DNA of 64,000 nucleotides from Paenibacillus curdlanolyticus YK9 (GCF_000179615.1 NZ_AEDD01000001.1:496001-560000); one strand, 5' to 3'. Shown: positions 50,964 through 59,623, counted from the stretch's first letter. Made by a program: numbers and translations. The notes: generated by a model from the letters alone, not told the origin.

Positions 50964-52625
50964 ATGAGCGGCTCCCATGATGCTGGGCATAGTTCGCAGA
51001 ATGAGCAGCTTAGTGAGGGAACTGACAAATCTGTTGAAATAGACGCAGGAGTGGAGCCGGAAGCAAGTGCGTCTACTGATGTTGCCGCACATGTAGTTGA
51101 GACAGCGGAAACAGTAGAGGCAGCCGACACGGCTGACACCACCGACGCTGCAACTGATTCACATGGCTTCTACCATCTGGGGCAAAACACGGTCATTGAA
51201 GCGGGCTCCCAAATGCACGGGATGCCGGAAATGTCGATCGGCAGCGGCGTGTTCATGCGTACGGGCGCGTGGTTCAACATTTGTACCGAGGTGACGGGTG
51301 AGCGCCCGAAAATTATCGTGGGAGACGGCTGCCAATTTAACGTTGGCGTCTCGGTATCCGCGGCAAATCGGATCGTGCTCGAACGTTTTTCGATCTATGG
51401 CCATCATTCGTATATAACCGATACGCAGCATGAATACCGCCAAATTGGCATTCCGATCATTATGCAAGGCATTACGCGCGTGGACGATGAGACGATCATC
51501 GGCGAAGGAACCTGGGTAGGCGCTAACTGCATTATAGGAGGCGGCATCCGAATTGGCAGAGGGTCCGTCATCGGTGCGAACAGCGTCGTAACTCGCAGCC
51601 TGCCGGATTATTGCGTAGCCGTCGGCTCGCCGGCGCGAATCGTCAAGATGTTCGATACGGAAGCTGCCGATTGGATTTCGGCACGCACGCCCGAAGAGAT
51701 CGAGGCGGTCATGCGGCGGAGGCGCGAGCGACCGGTATTGTCGATCTGTATTCCGACCTACAATCGGGCGTCGGATTTGCTGCGCTGCCTGCACTCGATC
51801 GTCATGCAAACAGGCGACTGCACGCTCATTGAAATCGTCGTGTCTGACAACGCTTCGCCGGATGGCACGCAGCAGGTGCTCGAGACGTTCGCTGCCCAGC
51901 ACTCAAACTGCAATCTGCGTTACTGGCGCAATGAAGAGAACATCGGCGCGGAGCGCAACATCGTGAAGCTGCTGGACGAGGCGCGAGGCGACTACATGCT
52001 GCTGCATGGCGACGACGATTTTTTCCACGATATGACGATCATGCCGCTCCTTCATTTGATTAACACGAATCGGAGCAGCTCGGTCATATTCATTGACGTG
52101 CTGAACGATAACGCTCAGGTAGAAAGCGGCGAAGGCTTGGATGCGTTCATTGCGAGAGCTTCGATCAACTCGGGCTTCCTGTCCTCCGTTATCCTTGAGC
52201 GTGCCATTTATGAGCAAATGGAGGATAAGTCAGCGTTCATCGGGACGGGATTCAATCATATTTATTTGCAGCTGGAGGCGATTCGGCGCAAACCGGGCTT
52301 TACGGCGATTAATAAATCGATGTTCGCCTATGCGGGCAACGACCCGGCGGGCTATAATTTCGGCGAGTACTTTATAGCGGGTTATTTGCGCATTCTTCGC
52401 CATTTTGAGCAGCGCGGATTATCTGCTGAAGCGTTGAAGCATGAGAAGGGCAACATGCTGGCGTCCACCATACTGCCATGGTACAAACGGATCGTGGAGC
52501 AGGGATTGGGGACGGACCTTACGGGATTTGAGGACATTTATACGGCGCATTATAAGGATGAACCGTATTACGAGGCGGTATTGGCGTGGATTCGTGACGT
52601 CAAACGACCGGAGCAGGCAGAATAA
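50964..52625 (+). CDS. Hexapeptide acyltransferase-glycosyltransferase fusion
   Basis: 553 residues from ATG 50964 (GTG 50961 possible). Residues 1-62 are Ala/Asp/Glu/Thr-rich and probably disordered. Residues about 75-235 are a left-handed beta-helix acyltransferase: ISIYGHHSYI-like strands, IGEGTWVGANCIIGGGIRIG, and the end motif SLPDYCVAVGSPARIVK. From residue 256 a GT2 domain begins (LSICIPTYNRASDLL, VVSDNASPDGTQQV) with LLHGDDDFF as its DxD-like motif. It ends the cluster. Which acyl group and sugar it uses cannot be read from the sequence. Confidence 0.88.
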   Translation: MSGSHDAGHSSQNEQLSEGTDKSVEIDAGVEPEASASTDVAAHVVETAETVEAADTADTTDAATDSHGFYHLGQNTVIEAGSQMHGMPEMSIGSGVFMRTGAWFNICTEVTGERPKIIVGDGCQFNVGVSVSAANRIVLERFSIYGHHSYITDTQHEYRQIGIPIIMQGITRVDDETIIGEGTWVGANCIIGGGIRIGRGSVIGANSVVTRSLPDYCVAVGSPARIVKMFDTEAADWISARTPEEIEAVMRRRRERPVLSICIPTYNRASDLLRCLHSIVMQTGDCTLIEIVVSDNASPDGTQQVLETFAAQHSNCNLRYWRNEENIGAERNIVKLLDEARGDYMLLHGDDDFFHDMTIMPLLHLINTNRSSSVIFIDVLNDNAQVESGEGLDAFIARASINSGFLSSVILERAIYEQMEDKSAFIGTGFNHIYLQLEAIRRKPGFTAINKSMFAYAGNDPAGYNFGEYFIAGYLRILRHFEQRGLSAEALKHEKGNMLASTILPWYKRIVEQGLGTDLTGFEDIYTAHYKDEPYYEAVLAWIRDVKRPEQAE

Positions 52626-52699
52626 ATCGGATAAGTGCTTAAAAAACGAACGTTACAACAAATTTCGACAAAAATCGTATAGTTTTTCTAGCTCTCCTT

Positions 52700-52708
52700 T
52701 GTTATAAT
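52700..52708 (+). promoter_or_regulatory. Extended -10 promoter of the thiamine operon
   Basis: TGT followed by TATAAT at 52703-52708 is an extended -10 element about 25 nt upstream of the riboswitch. The -35 region (TAGTTT at 52680-52685) is poor, as expected for an extended -10 promoter. Confidence 0.6.
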
Positions 52709-52727
52709 GAAGGGCAGCGAACAATCG

Positions 52728-52830
52728 AATAGGCCTGGGGAGCTGGACATTTGGCCGGCTGAGAGGAGACGCCTCACGTCTCGACCCAATAACCTGATCT
52801 GGATAATGCCAGCGTAGGAATCGGCAATGG
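52728..52830 (+). promoter_or_regulatory. TPP riboswitch (THI element)
   Basis: The aptamer shows the conserved GGCTGAGAGG, ACCTGATCTGGATAATGCC and AGCGTAGGAA stretches in order. Thiamine pyrophosphate binding favours the downstream terminator. It controls the transporter operon that follows. Confidence 0.95.
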
Positions 52831-52897
52831 AGCGATGATGGAAGCTGTCCGCGAGGGCCGGCGGAAACTTGTCGCGACACGAAATCTGCATGACGAC

Positions 52898-52928
52898 GGC
52901 GTCTTCCTCACAGGAAGGCGTCTTTTTT
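52898..52928 (+). terminator. Riboswitch-controlled terminator
   Basis: GGCGTCTTCC-TCACA-GGAAGGCGTC forms a 10-bp stem with two G-T pairs, then six T, about 70 nt after the TPP aptamer and before the first gene. Confidence 0.85.
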
Positions 52929-53004
52929 GATGCCGTGGGGACGGAAGCTTACCAGAGTAGGTTATGGCATTCGCAATACGAGAGATAAGAGGAGTGGCGC
53001 AAGG

Positions 53005-54036
53005 ATGAGTATGGTGAACAGCAAGCGGAGAAGAACATGGGGACTGGCAATGATCGCACTGCTAATTGTGCTCGCGGCATGCGGCAAAGCGGATAAAACG
53101 GAGCCGTCGACGGAGCCGGCTGCGGCGGACAAGCCATTGACGAAAGTAAAGGTTGTGCTTGACTGGACGCCAAACACGAACCATACAGGACTGTATGTCG
53201 CGCGTGACCAAGGCTTTTTCAAGGCGCAAGGGCTGGACGTGACGATCGTGCAGCCGGGCGAAGCGGGCGCAGATGCGATGGTCGCTTCGGGTGAAGCGGA
53301 ATTCGGCGTCAGCTACCAAGAAGGGGTCACGCTGGCTCGCACGCAAGGCGTGCCGCTCGTATCGATTGCTGCGGTCATTCAGCATAATACGTCCGGCTTT
53401 GCATCGCCGGTGGCGAAGAACATTAAGACGCCGAAAGATTTTGAAGGAAAAACCTATGGCGGCTGGGGCTCTCCTGTGGAGGAGGAAGTGATCGGGTCGC
53501 TTATGCAGGAAGACAAGGCGGATGTGTCCAAGGTGAAAATCGTTAGCACGGGCGATGTTGACTTCTTCACGTCAGTGAAACGCGACATCGACTTTGCATG
53601 GATCTACTATGCTTGGACAGGCGTTGAAGCCGAGCTGCGAGGCGAGAAGCTGAACATGATGTATTTGACCGATTATTCGGACAAGCTGGACTACTATACG
53701 CCGGTGCTCGCAACGAGCGAGAAAATGATTGCGGACAAGCCGGATATCGTCAAGGCGTTCGTAGCTGGCGCGGCAGCAGGCTATCAATTTGCAATCGATA
53801 AGCCGGAAGCGGCTGCGGACATTCTCATTAAGGCGGAGCCGGATTTGAATGCGGAGCTGGTGAAAGCGAGCCAGAAGTGGCTGAGCCCGAAATATACGGA
53901 TGATGCGCCGCGTTGGGGCGAGCAGAAACAAGCCGTTTGGGAAAACTATGCGAACTGGATGTATGACCACAAGCTGATGGAGAAGAAGCTGGAAGCAGAT
54001 AAGGCATTCACGAACGATTTCCTGCCGCTGCCTTAA
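53005..54036 (+). CDS. thiY: Pyrimidine/thiamine-precursor ABC transporter substrate-binding lipoprotein (ThiY, NMT1/THI5-like)
   Basis: 343 residues from ATG 53005 (SMVNSKRRRTWGLAMIALL follows; ATG 53011 is also possible). The signal peptide ends in LAAC. The mature protein shows VVLDWTPNTNHTGLYVA, the diagnostic start of NMT1/THI5-like binding proteins, and ASGEAEFGVSYQEGV. ThiY binds N-formyl-aminomethyl pyrimidine from degraded thiamine. First gene after the TPP riboswitch. It captures ligand outside the membrane for ThiX/ThiZ. Confidence 0.93.
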   Translation: MSMVNSKRRRTWGLAMIALLIVLAACGKADKTEPSTEPAAADKPLTKVKVVLDWTPNTNHTGLYVARDQGFFKAQGLDVTIVQPGEAGADAMVASGEAEFGVSYQEGVTLARTQGVPLVSIAAVIQHNTSGFASPVAKNIKTPKDFEGKTYGGWGSPVEEEVIGSLMQEDKADVSKVKIVSTGDVDFFTSVKRDIDFAWIYYAWTGVEAELRGEKLNMMYLTDYSDKLDYYTPVLATSEKMIADKPDIVKAFVAGAAAGYQFAIDKPEAAADILIKAEPDLNAELVKASQKWLSPKYTDDAPRWGEQKQAVWENYANWMYDHKLMEKKLEADKAFTNDFLPLP

Positions 54037-54063
54037 ATTATAGCAAACGAAGGAGAGAGACAG

Positions 54064-54366
54064 ATGGCTAACGCACTTGTAAGCATTCAAATTTTACCGA
54101 CAACGCCAGGCGGGGAGAGCGTTATTCCTTACGTCGACCGCGCGATTGACATTATCAAAGCAGCAGGCGTGCCGTATCGGGTTGCGCCGCTGGAGACGAC
54201 GATGGAAGGCGATCTCGCCCAGCTGTTAGCGGTCGTGCAGCAAATGAGCGAAGAGATGGCGGAGCTGGGCTGCCCTTCGGTCATCTCGCAGGTGAAAATT
54301 TATTATAATCCGGGCAGCGGCGCTTCGATGGGCCGGCTATTGGAGAAGTATCCAGATGGCCAGTAA
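54064..54366 (+). CDS. MTH1187-family thiamine-binding protein
   Basis: 100 residues, start MANALVSIQILPTTPGGESV after AAGGAGAGAG. The pattern VDRAIDIIKAAGVPYRVAPL, then ETTMEGDLAQL, belongs to the small ferredoxin-fold thiamine-binding family (MTH1187/YkoF type). Its place between substrate-binding protein and permease suggests it delivers or senses a thiamine compound in the cytosol. It overlaps the permease gene by 11 bp. Confidence 0.9.
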   Translation: MANALVSIQILPTTPGGESVIPYVDRAIDIIKAAGVPYRVAPLETTMEGDLAQLLAVVQQMSEEMAELGCPSVISQVKIYYNPGSGASMGRLLEKYPDGQ

Positions 54367-55123
54367 TTGGCGCAAAATCGTTCCGCCCGCAATTGTATTG
54401 GCGCTTATCGTTATCGTATGGCAGCTCGTTGTGGATGGAGGGGCAGTCGAGCGTTGGGAGCTGCCGTCCCCGACGGACATCGTGCATGAGGCGGCAAGCA
54501 TCGCGCCTCGGCTGCTTGACCATACGAGCGCGACGCTGCAGCTGGCGCTAATCGGATTTATGATAGGAGCAGCGGCTGGCATTGTGCTGGCCGCTTTCCT
54601 GCATTTAATCCCGGGCGCGCGAGAAGCGATATCGCCGCTGCTCATTTTATCCCAGAATATCCCGATAATCGTGCTCGCGCCGCTGCTTGTGCTCTGGTTT
54701 GGCTTCGGGCTGACGCCCAAAATTGTGCTCGTTACGCTCGTGTGCTTTTTCCCCGTTGCGGTAAGCATGCTGACCGGACTGCGGGAGAGAGATGCGAGGC
54801 TCGCGGAATATCTTCGTATGCTGGGAGCAGGAAGGTGGAGACTGTTCGCATCGCTAGAGCTGCCGTATTCGATTCCTTATGTGTTCAGCGGGCTGAAGAT
54901 CGCTGCAACCTACAGCATGACCTCGGCGGTCGTAGCCGAATGGGTCGGGGCGGATCGCGGCCTGGGTTATTTCATGCAGCTGTCGCGCAAAGGCTTCATG
55001 GCGCCGCGCGTGTTCGCGGCGGTCATTATTATTGTGGCGATTAGCCTGGCGCTGTATAGCGTTATCGTGCTAATTGAACGGCTGATGATCCGTTGGCGGC
55101 CGAAGAAGGAGGAACGCGCATGA
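54356..55123 (+). CDS. thiX: ABC transporter permease (ThiX type)
   Basis: 255 residues with five to six membrane helices. The cytoplasmic EAA-type loop is near residues 148-185 (EYLRMLGAGRWRLFASLELP, then GLKIAATYSMTSAVVAEW), typical of BPD-family permeases. It forms the channel of the thiamine-precursor importer with ThiY and ThiZ. It overlaps its neighbours on both sides by 11 bp and 4 bp. Confidence 0.9.
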   Translation: MASNWRKIVPPAIVLALIVIVWQLVVDGGAVERWELPSPTDIVHEAASIAPRLLDHTSATLQLALIGFMIGAAAGIVLAAFLHLIPGAREAISPLLILSQNIPIIVLAPLLVLWFGFGLTPKIVLVTLVCFFPVAVSMLTGLRERDARLAEYLRMLGAGRWRLFASLELPYSIPYVFSGLKIAATYSMTSAVVAEWVGADRGLGYFMQLSRKGFMAPRVFAAVIIIVAISLALYSVIVLIERLMIRWRPKKEERA

Positions 55124-55971
55124 GTCCGAAGGAAACGGGAACGCTTGACCGAATTGCAATAAATCCGGCTCCTGATCAATCGGCGTCTTCGGCTAGCGGC
55201 CAATCGTCAACGGTCCTTCGTCTGGCGCATGTGCAGAAGATATACGGGAGCCGCAATCGAGCCAAAACGGTCATCGGCGACGTCTCGTTGACCGTTCGAG
55301 AAGGCGAGTTTGTCTCAGTCATCGGACCTTCAGGGAGCGGAAAATCGACGTTGTTCAGGCTCATCGGCGGGCTGGAGAAGCCAACGTCGGGAACGATTGA
55401 GCTGGAAGGACAAGAGGCAGGAGACGGGAAACGCGGGCGTATTGCGTATATGCCGCAGCAGGCGTCATTGCTGCCATGGAAAACCGTTGAAGCGAACATC
55501 GAGCTGGCGCTGACGATTGCGGGCGTTGACCGAAACGAGGCGCGGTCGCTCGTGCAGCAGTGGCTGCCACGCGTAGGCTTGGCCGACTATGCCAAAGCAT
55601 ATCCCCATGTGCTGTCGGGCGGCATGCAGCAGCGTGTCTCGTTCCTCCGCGCATTGTTGTCGCCGCAGCGGCTGATGTGCCTGGACGAGCCGTTCGGCTC
55701 GCTGGATGCGCTGACACGGATTCAAATGCAGCAATGGCTGTTATCGTTATGGGAAGCCTCTCGCCGCTCCGTCTTGTTTGTCACGCATAGCATTGAGGAG
55801 GCCGTCTTCCTGTCGGATCGCATCATTGTACTGTCAGTATCGCCTTCTGTCGTGCTTCGGGAGTTTGAAGTGCCATTCCCGCGCCCGCGTGAGGCGTCGC
55901 TTCGCAATACCGCGGCATTCAATGAGCTGGAGAGCGAGATTTACGCTTTGCTGGACAATGGCATGAGCTGA
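55120..55971 (+). CDS. thiZ: ABC transporter ATP-binding protein (ThiZ type)
   Basis: 283 residues from ATG 55120 (ATGA overlap with the permease). Walker A is GPSGSGKST, the Q-loop MPQQ, signature LSGGMQQR, Walker B LMCLDEPFGSLD, switch His in VTHSIEEAV. Closely resembles the nitrate/taurine/thiamine-precursor transporter ATPases. The first 30 residues are a variable Ser/Ala-rich tail. The next gene starts 24 bp after its stop. Confidence 0.93.
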   Translation: MSPKETGTLDRIAINPAPDQSASSASGQSSTVLRLAHVQKIYGSRNRAKTVIGDVSLTVREGEFVSVIGPSGSGKSTLFRLIGGLEKPTSGTIELEGQEAGDGKRGRIAYMPQQASLLPWKTVEANIELALTIAGVDRNEARSLVQQWLPRVGLADYAKAYPHVLSGGMQQRVSFLRALLSPQRLMCLDEPFGSLDALTRIQMQQWLLSLWEASRRSVLFVTHSIEEAVFLSDRIIVLSVSPSVVLREFEVPFPRPREASLRNTAAFNELESEIYALLDNGMS

Positions 55972-55995
55972 ACAGCCGCTAGGGAGGCGCAAGGT

Positions 55996-56820
55996 ATGAA
56001 GATGAATCAACAGGCAAAACCGAACTGGAGCTGGATGGATGCCCATATTCATTGGGACCGTTATGAGGACGAGCAGCGCGAGCGGATGGCAGCTGAAGCT
56101 CGGGAAGCGGGCTGCGAAGGGCTGGTAGCCGTATCCATGCATTTGGCATCCAGCCAAGCGAATCATGCGTTTGCGCTCCGTGCTCCCGAGTTTGTTATTC
56201 CTGCGTATGGGTTCCATCCGGAGCAGCCAGCGCCGAGCGACGACGAGCTTATGCAGCTGATCGCTTGGATTCGGGAACGGCACCAAGCGGGAGAACGATT
56301 TGCAATTGGGGAGGTCGGTCTTCCGTATTATACGCGAACCGAGCGCGAGGCGGCCGGACATGCATTCGATGAAACGCCTTATCTGCAAATGCTGGAGCAG
56401 TTCGCTGCACTAGCGGCAGAGCTTGACCGTACCCTCGTGCTGCATGCCGTTTATGAGGACGCGGCCAAAGCCTGTGAGCTTCTAGACAAGCATCAGGTGC
56501 GCCGCGCTCATTTTCATTGGTTCAAAGGAGACGCGGAGACGATCGATCGGATGATCCGGACGGGGCGCTATATTTCGATTACGCCCGATGTGCTTTATGA
56601 AGAGGAGATCCGCGAGCTTGTTCGCGTTTATCCGCTTGAGCTGATGATGGCGGAGACGGATGGCCCATGGCCGTTCGAAGGGCCGTTTCAAGGGATGGCG
56701 ACGGCGCCAGTGATGGTAGCGGATGTCGTGCGGGAGATCGCTTTGCTCAAGGGAGTGCCAGTGGCAGAGGCTGCGTCGGTATTGCTTCGTAATACAAGAG
56801 AGCTATATACACGGCGTTAA
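55996..56820 (+). CDS. TatD-type metal-dependent hydrolase in the thiamine operon
   Basis: 274 residues. The TatD metal ligands are all recognisable: MDAHIHWDRYED (HxH), IGEVGLPYY (Glu), LVLHAVYEDA (His), HFHWFKGD (His) and MAETDGPWPF (Asp). Length is close to TatD proteins (about 255-265), but the sequence is divergent. Located directly after ThiZ under the TPP riboswitch, where Bacillus encodes the formyl-aminopyrimidine amidohydrolase YlmB. It may perform that deformylation, or be a nuclease that joined the operon; the first option is inference. Confidence 0.85.
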   Translation: MKMNQQAKPNWSWMDAHIHWDRYEDEQRERMAAEAREAGCEGLVAVSMHLASSQANHAFALRAPEFVIPAYGFHPEQPAPSDDELMQLIAWIRERHQAGERFAIGEVGLPYYTRTEREAAGHAFDETPYLQMLEQFAALAAELDRTLVLHAVYEDAAKACELLDKHQVRRAHFHWFKGDAETIDRMIRTGRYISITPDVLYEEEIRELVRVYPLELMMAETDGPWPFEGPFQGMATAPVMVADVVREIALLKGVPVAEAASVLLRNTRELYTRR

Positions 56821-56844
56821 ATGGATAACGAGTTATGCCACAGA

Positions 56845-56886
56845 AGCTGATGGTCATGCGAATTCGCACTGGCATCGGCTTTTTTG
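56845..56886 (+). terminator. Terminator of the thiamine operon
   Basis: AGCTGATGG pairs with GCATCGGCT except for the last position, around an inner GCGAATTCGC palindrome, followed by TTTTTT. Confidence 0.65.
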
Positions 56887-56974
56887 TTTTTGGGTTGAGG
56901 GAAATCGTGTCATTTATTGCAAGGTTATGGATTGAAGTGGCAATAATAAACGAAACAGAGGAGGGGGAAATGGC

Positions 56975-57634
56975 ATGCAGGCAAAACCGCATGTTCGCAT
57001 CCGAGAAAAATGGCTGCCATTTGGCATTGCCTTGCTCTTCTTAATCGGATTCGGCGGCATCGCGAGCAAAGTTCGAGAAGAAGGGGCATGGATTCAATCC
57101 TTCGATGAGCGGGTGATGACGTTTGCGCGAAAGCTGGAAACCCCGCTGCTGTCAACGATCATGAAAGGGATCACGCATCTGGGCGACAGCTGGCCTGTCG
57201 TCGGCATTGGGATCGTTGCGTTAATTGTGTTGGCATTGCTGCGGTACCGGATCGAGCTGCTGTTTTTTATCGTCGTCAACGGCGGGTCCGCGTGGTTGAA
57301 TACCATCCTCAAGCAGCTATTCCAACGGACGAGGCCAATGGCGGGGAGGCTAGTCGAAGCTGTCGGGTACAGCTTTCCTAGCGGGCACTCGATGGCCGCA
57401 TTTACGCTGTATGGCGTGTTGGCCTATTTGTTATGGAAGCATATGACGCTCAGAGGCTCACGTGCGATATTGGCGGGAGCAGGAACCTTGCTCGTGCTGC
57501 TGATCGGGTTCAGCCGTATTTATGTAGGCGTCCATTACCCGAGCGACGTGGCTGGAGCGTATATGGCAAGCGGCGCATGGCTATGTGTCGCAATCGGGTT
57601 GTTCCGACTGCGACAAGCACGAGTAGGACGCTGA
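56975..57634 (+). CDS. PAP2-family membrane phosphatase
   Basis: 219 residues, five to six membrane helices. The three phosphatase motifs are present: KQLFQRTRP, SFPSGHSM and SRIYVGVHYPSDV (catalytic His residues). Probable substrates are undecaprenyl pyrophosphate or phosphatidic acid; the adjacent polyprenyl-type glycosyltransferase favours the first. GAGGGGGAAATGGC upstream supports the start at 56975. It is convergent with the GT2-GtrA gene, 24 bp away. Confidence 0.9.
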   Translation: MQAKPHVRIREKWLPFGIALLFLIGFGGIASKVREEGAWIQSFDERVMTFARKLETPLLSTIMKGITHLGDSWPVVGIGIVALIVLALLRYRIELLFFIVVNGGSAWLNTILKQLFQRTRPMAGRLVEAVGYSFPSGHSMAAFTLYGVLAYLLWKHMTLRGSRAILAGAGTLLVLLIGFSRIYVGVHYPSDVAGAYMASGAWLCVAIGLFRLRQARVGR

Positions 57635-57658
57635 AGCTAAGCTGCGGCGCTAAGTAAA

Positions 57659-58669
57659 CTAGTAGACGAATTTGCGCTGCGCCCAGTAGCTTAGAACGAA
57701 CAGCACGCCCTCTGTTAGCAGCTTGGCTGGCAGCAAAGCAATCGATAATCGGTCGTGAAGCGTATACAGCAGACCATAATTAAGCGCTAGAATGAGAAGC
57801 ACCAGCGAAAAATAGCGGGGCAGCGAGCGCTGCACCTTCGATTCGGAACCTGAAGCGAACACGAATTTGCGATTCATCGAATAATTGATAATCGAGCTGC
57901 TTACCCGGGCCGCGACGACTGACAGCAGCAGGCTCGAAGTGAGCACATGCACGAGAAATAAAAGCAGGTAATCCACTAACGCAGCGAACAGCGATGAGCA
58001 GCTGAATTTCACGATCGGCATATAGACGCTCATTGAATCGGCAATCGGCCGAAAATGAGACGATTTGTTATCGTCGAGATAAACCGTGTCAATCGGCACT
58101 TCGAGCAAATGGTACCCTTCGGATTGCGCGTCCAGCAGCATGTTCATCTCGTACTCGAATCGATCGCCAGGCACGCGGCATAGCCACTCCAGCATTTCAG
58201 GCGAATAGCCGCGCAATCCCGTCTGCGTGTCATGCAGCGATGTGCCAGTTGTGAAGCCATATACCATGCGCGTAGCGGTATTGCCGAATCGGCTGCGCAG
58301 CGGCACTTTGCCGGTGAAGCGTCTGCTGCCTAATACGATCTGGCAAGGATGCGCCTCGACGGCTTTTGCGATCCGCATAATATCGTCGGGGAGATGCTGG
58401 CCATCGCTGTCCGCACAGATGATCGAGTCGTGCTGGCCGTGCTCCAGCATGTATTGAAAACCGGTTTTCAGCGCGCGGCCTTTCCCGAGATTGATGGCGT
58501 GGGTCAACACTTTGCAGCCGTATCGGGCCGTTTGTTCAAAAATGTCGTGATACCGCTCCCCGCTGCCGTCATCCACGACGATGATATCGTGGTTGCCTGT
58601 CGCCTTTAGCTGAAGGATCAGCTCCAGCAGCCGGTTATCAGGCTCATAGGATGGAATAAGTACAGTCAT
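57659..58669 (-). CDS. Family 2 glycosyltransferase fused to GtrA-type membrane domain
   Basis: 336 residues. The N-terminal GT2 domain (about 1-215) starts MTVLIPSYEPDNRLLELIL, with VVDDGSGERY, NLGKGRALKTGFQ and ADSDGQHLPDD, typical of polyprenyl-phosphate glycosyltransferases. The C-terminal 120 residues are a four-helix GtrA domain (FSCSSLFAALVDYLLLF; INYSMNRKFVF; LNYGLLYTLHD). It probably makes and flips a lipid-linked monosaccharide for envelope polymer decoration. It lies 21 bp downstream of the glycosidase gene on the same strand, likely an operon. Confidence 0.92.
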   Translation of the reverse strand: MTVLIPSYEPDNRLLELILQLKATGNHDIIVVDDGSGERYHDIFEQTARYGCKVLTHAINLGKGRALKTGFQYMLEHGQHDSIICADSDGQHLPDDIMRIAKAVEAHPCQIVLGSRRFTGKVPLRSRFGNTATRMVYGFTTGTSLHDTQTGLRGYSPEMLEWLCRVPGDRFEYEMNMLLDAQSEGYHLLEVPIDTVYLDDNKSSHFRPIADSMSVYMPIVKFSCSSLFAALVDYLLLFLVHVLTSSLLLSVVAARVSSSIINYSMNRKFVFASGSESKVQRSLPRYFSLVLLILALNYGLLYTLHDRLSIALLPAKLLTEGVLFVLSYWAQRKFVY

Positions 58670-58690
58670 CGTTGGTCGCCTCCTGACGGG

Positions 58691-59623
58691 TTAAGCCCCC
58701 ACATAAATAATGTCGCTCACGCCTCGTTCATTGCCTCTGCCTTGGGGGTTGTTCACAACCTTTCCCATAAAGTACATCGTGGAAGAGCCGCCGCCGTCCA
58801 AGTTGTACGCATCCGTACAGCCAAGCTCCTTGAACAGTTGTGCAAACTCGGACAACGTCATGCCCCGGCTCTCCGAGCTGCGGCCATCGACGACGACGAG
58901 CACATAATGGTTAGGGCTAATCATGCCAATGCCCGTTCGCGGGTTCGCCCCCTGGATGGAGTGGTTGCCGAAGTTCGTATCGATCTCGACATGGCTAAAA
59001 TCGCTCGGCACGGCGCCGTCCTTCAATAGAATCGGGCCGAAGGAAAACGTATTCGTTACGTCCTTCGCAACCAGCTCTGAGGAAGAGAGCTGCGTTTCGT
59101 CATAGGAAAGCATCGTGCCGTCCTTGAATAGAGCTAGCCCATCCCGAGCAGGCTCGTCCCGAAATACCGTGCCGTTGCGAATAACGACGCCGTCGCTGCG
59201 GAAGCCGTAATAGTCGCCATTAATGGCGAGTACGGCATTGTTGTTGCTTGCGATCGTCGATGTATTTTCGGTAATGTTGCGGCCGAACGCATTTTTGGCT
59301 AATGCAGATTGCAAGGTTGCGCCGTTGCGCAGCGTCACGTCAGCCACGTAATAGGTGATTTGATCCTCGCCCGAGCCCTTAACGACTTGATCAACATGGA
59401 TCGAAGCATTGTCGCTCTCGTAATTCGAATCGTCGTATTTCGCATTGACGGCGGTTGCCGTTGTCCCCTGTGAAGCGGAGGTAGGCGCGCTCAATCGCAC
59501 CTCCACATGCTCAATAAGATAGCGGTCGGCGAGCTTATACAGCACAGAGCCAATGATGAGGACGGCTGTCAGCGTGACGCCCAGCCAAATTTTCTTTTTA
59601 CGGGTAAGCTTCTTCAATCTCAT
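58691..59623 (-). CDS. Phosphodiester glycosidase family exported protein (NAGPA domain)
   Basis: 310 residues. An N-terminal membrane anchor follows KKLTRKKKIWLG (VTLTAVLIIGSVLYKLA). The exported domain shows AINGDYYGFRSDGVVIRNG, PRTGIGMI, LVVVDGRSSESRGMTLSEFA and NLDGGGSSTMYF, diagnostic of the phosphodiester N-acetylglucosaminidase (NAGPA) fold. It is thought to act on sugar phosphodiesters in exopolysaccharide or teichoic-acid-like polymers. It is the first gene of a two-gene operon with the GT2-GtrA gene. Confidence 0.9.
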   Translation of the reverse strand: MRLKKLTRKKKIWLGVTLTAVLIIGSVLYKLADRYLIEHVEVRLSAPTSASQGTTATAVNAKYDDSNYESDNASIHVDQVVKGSGEDQITYYVADVTLRNGATLQSALAKNAFGRNITENTSTIASNNNAVLAINGDYYGFRSDGVVIRNGTVFRDEPARDGLALFKDGTMLSYDETQLSSSELVAKDVTNTFSFGPILLKDGAVPSDFSHVEIDTNFGNHSIQGANPRTGIGMISPNHYVLVVVDGRSSESRGMTLSEFAQLFKELGCTDAYNLDGGGSSTMYFMGKVVNNPQGRGNERGVSDIIYVGA

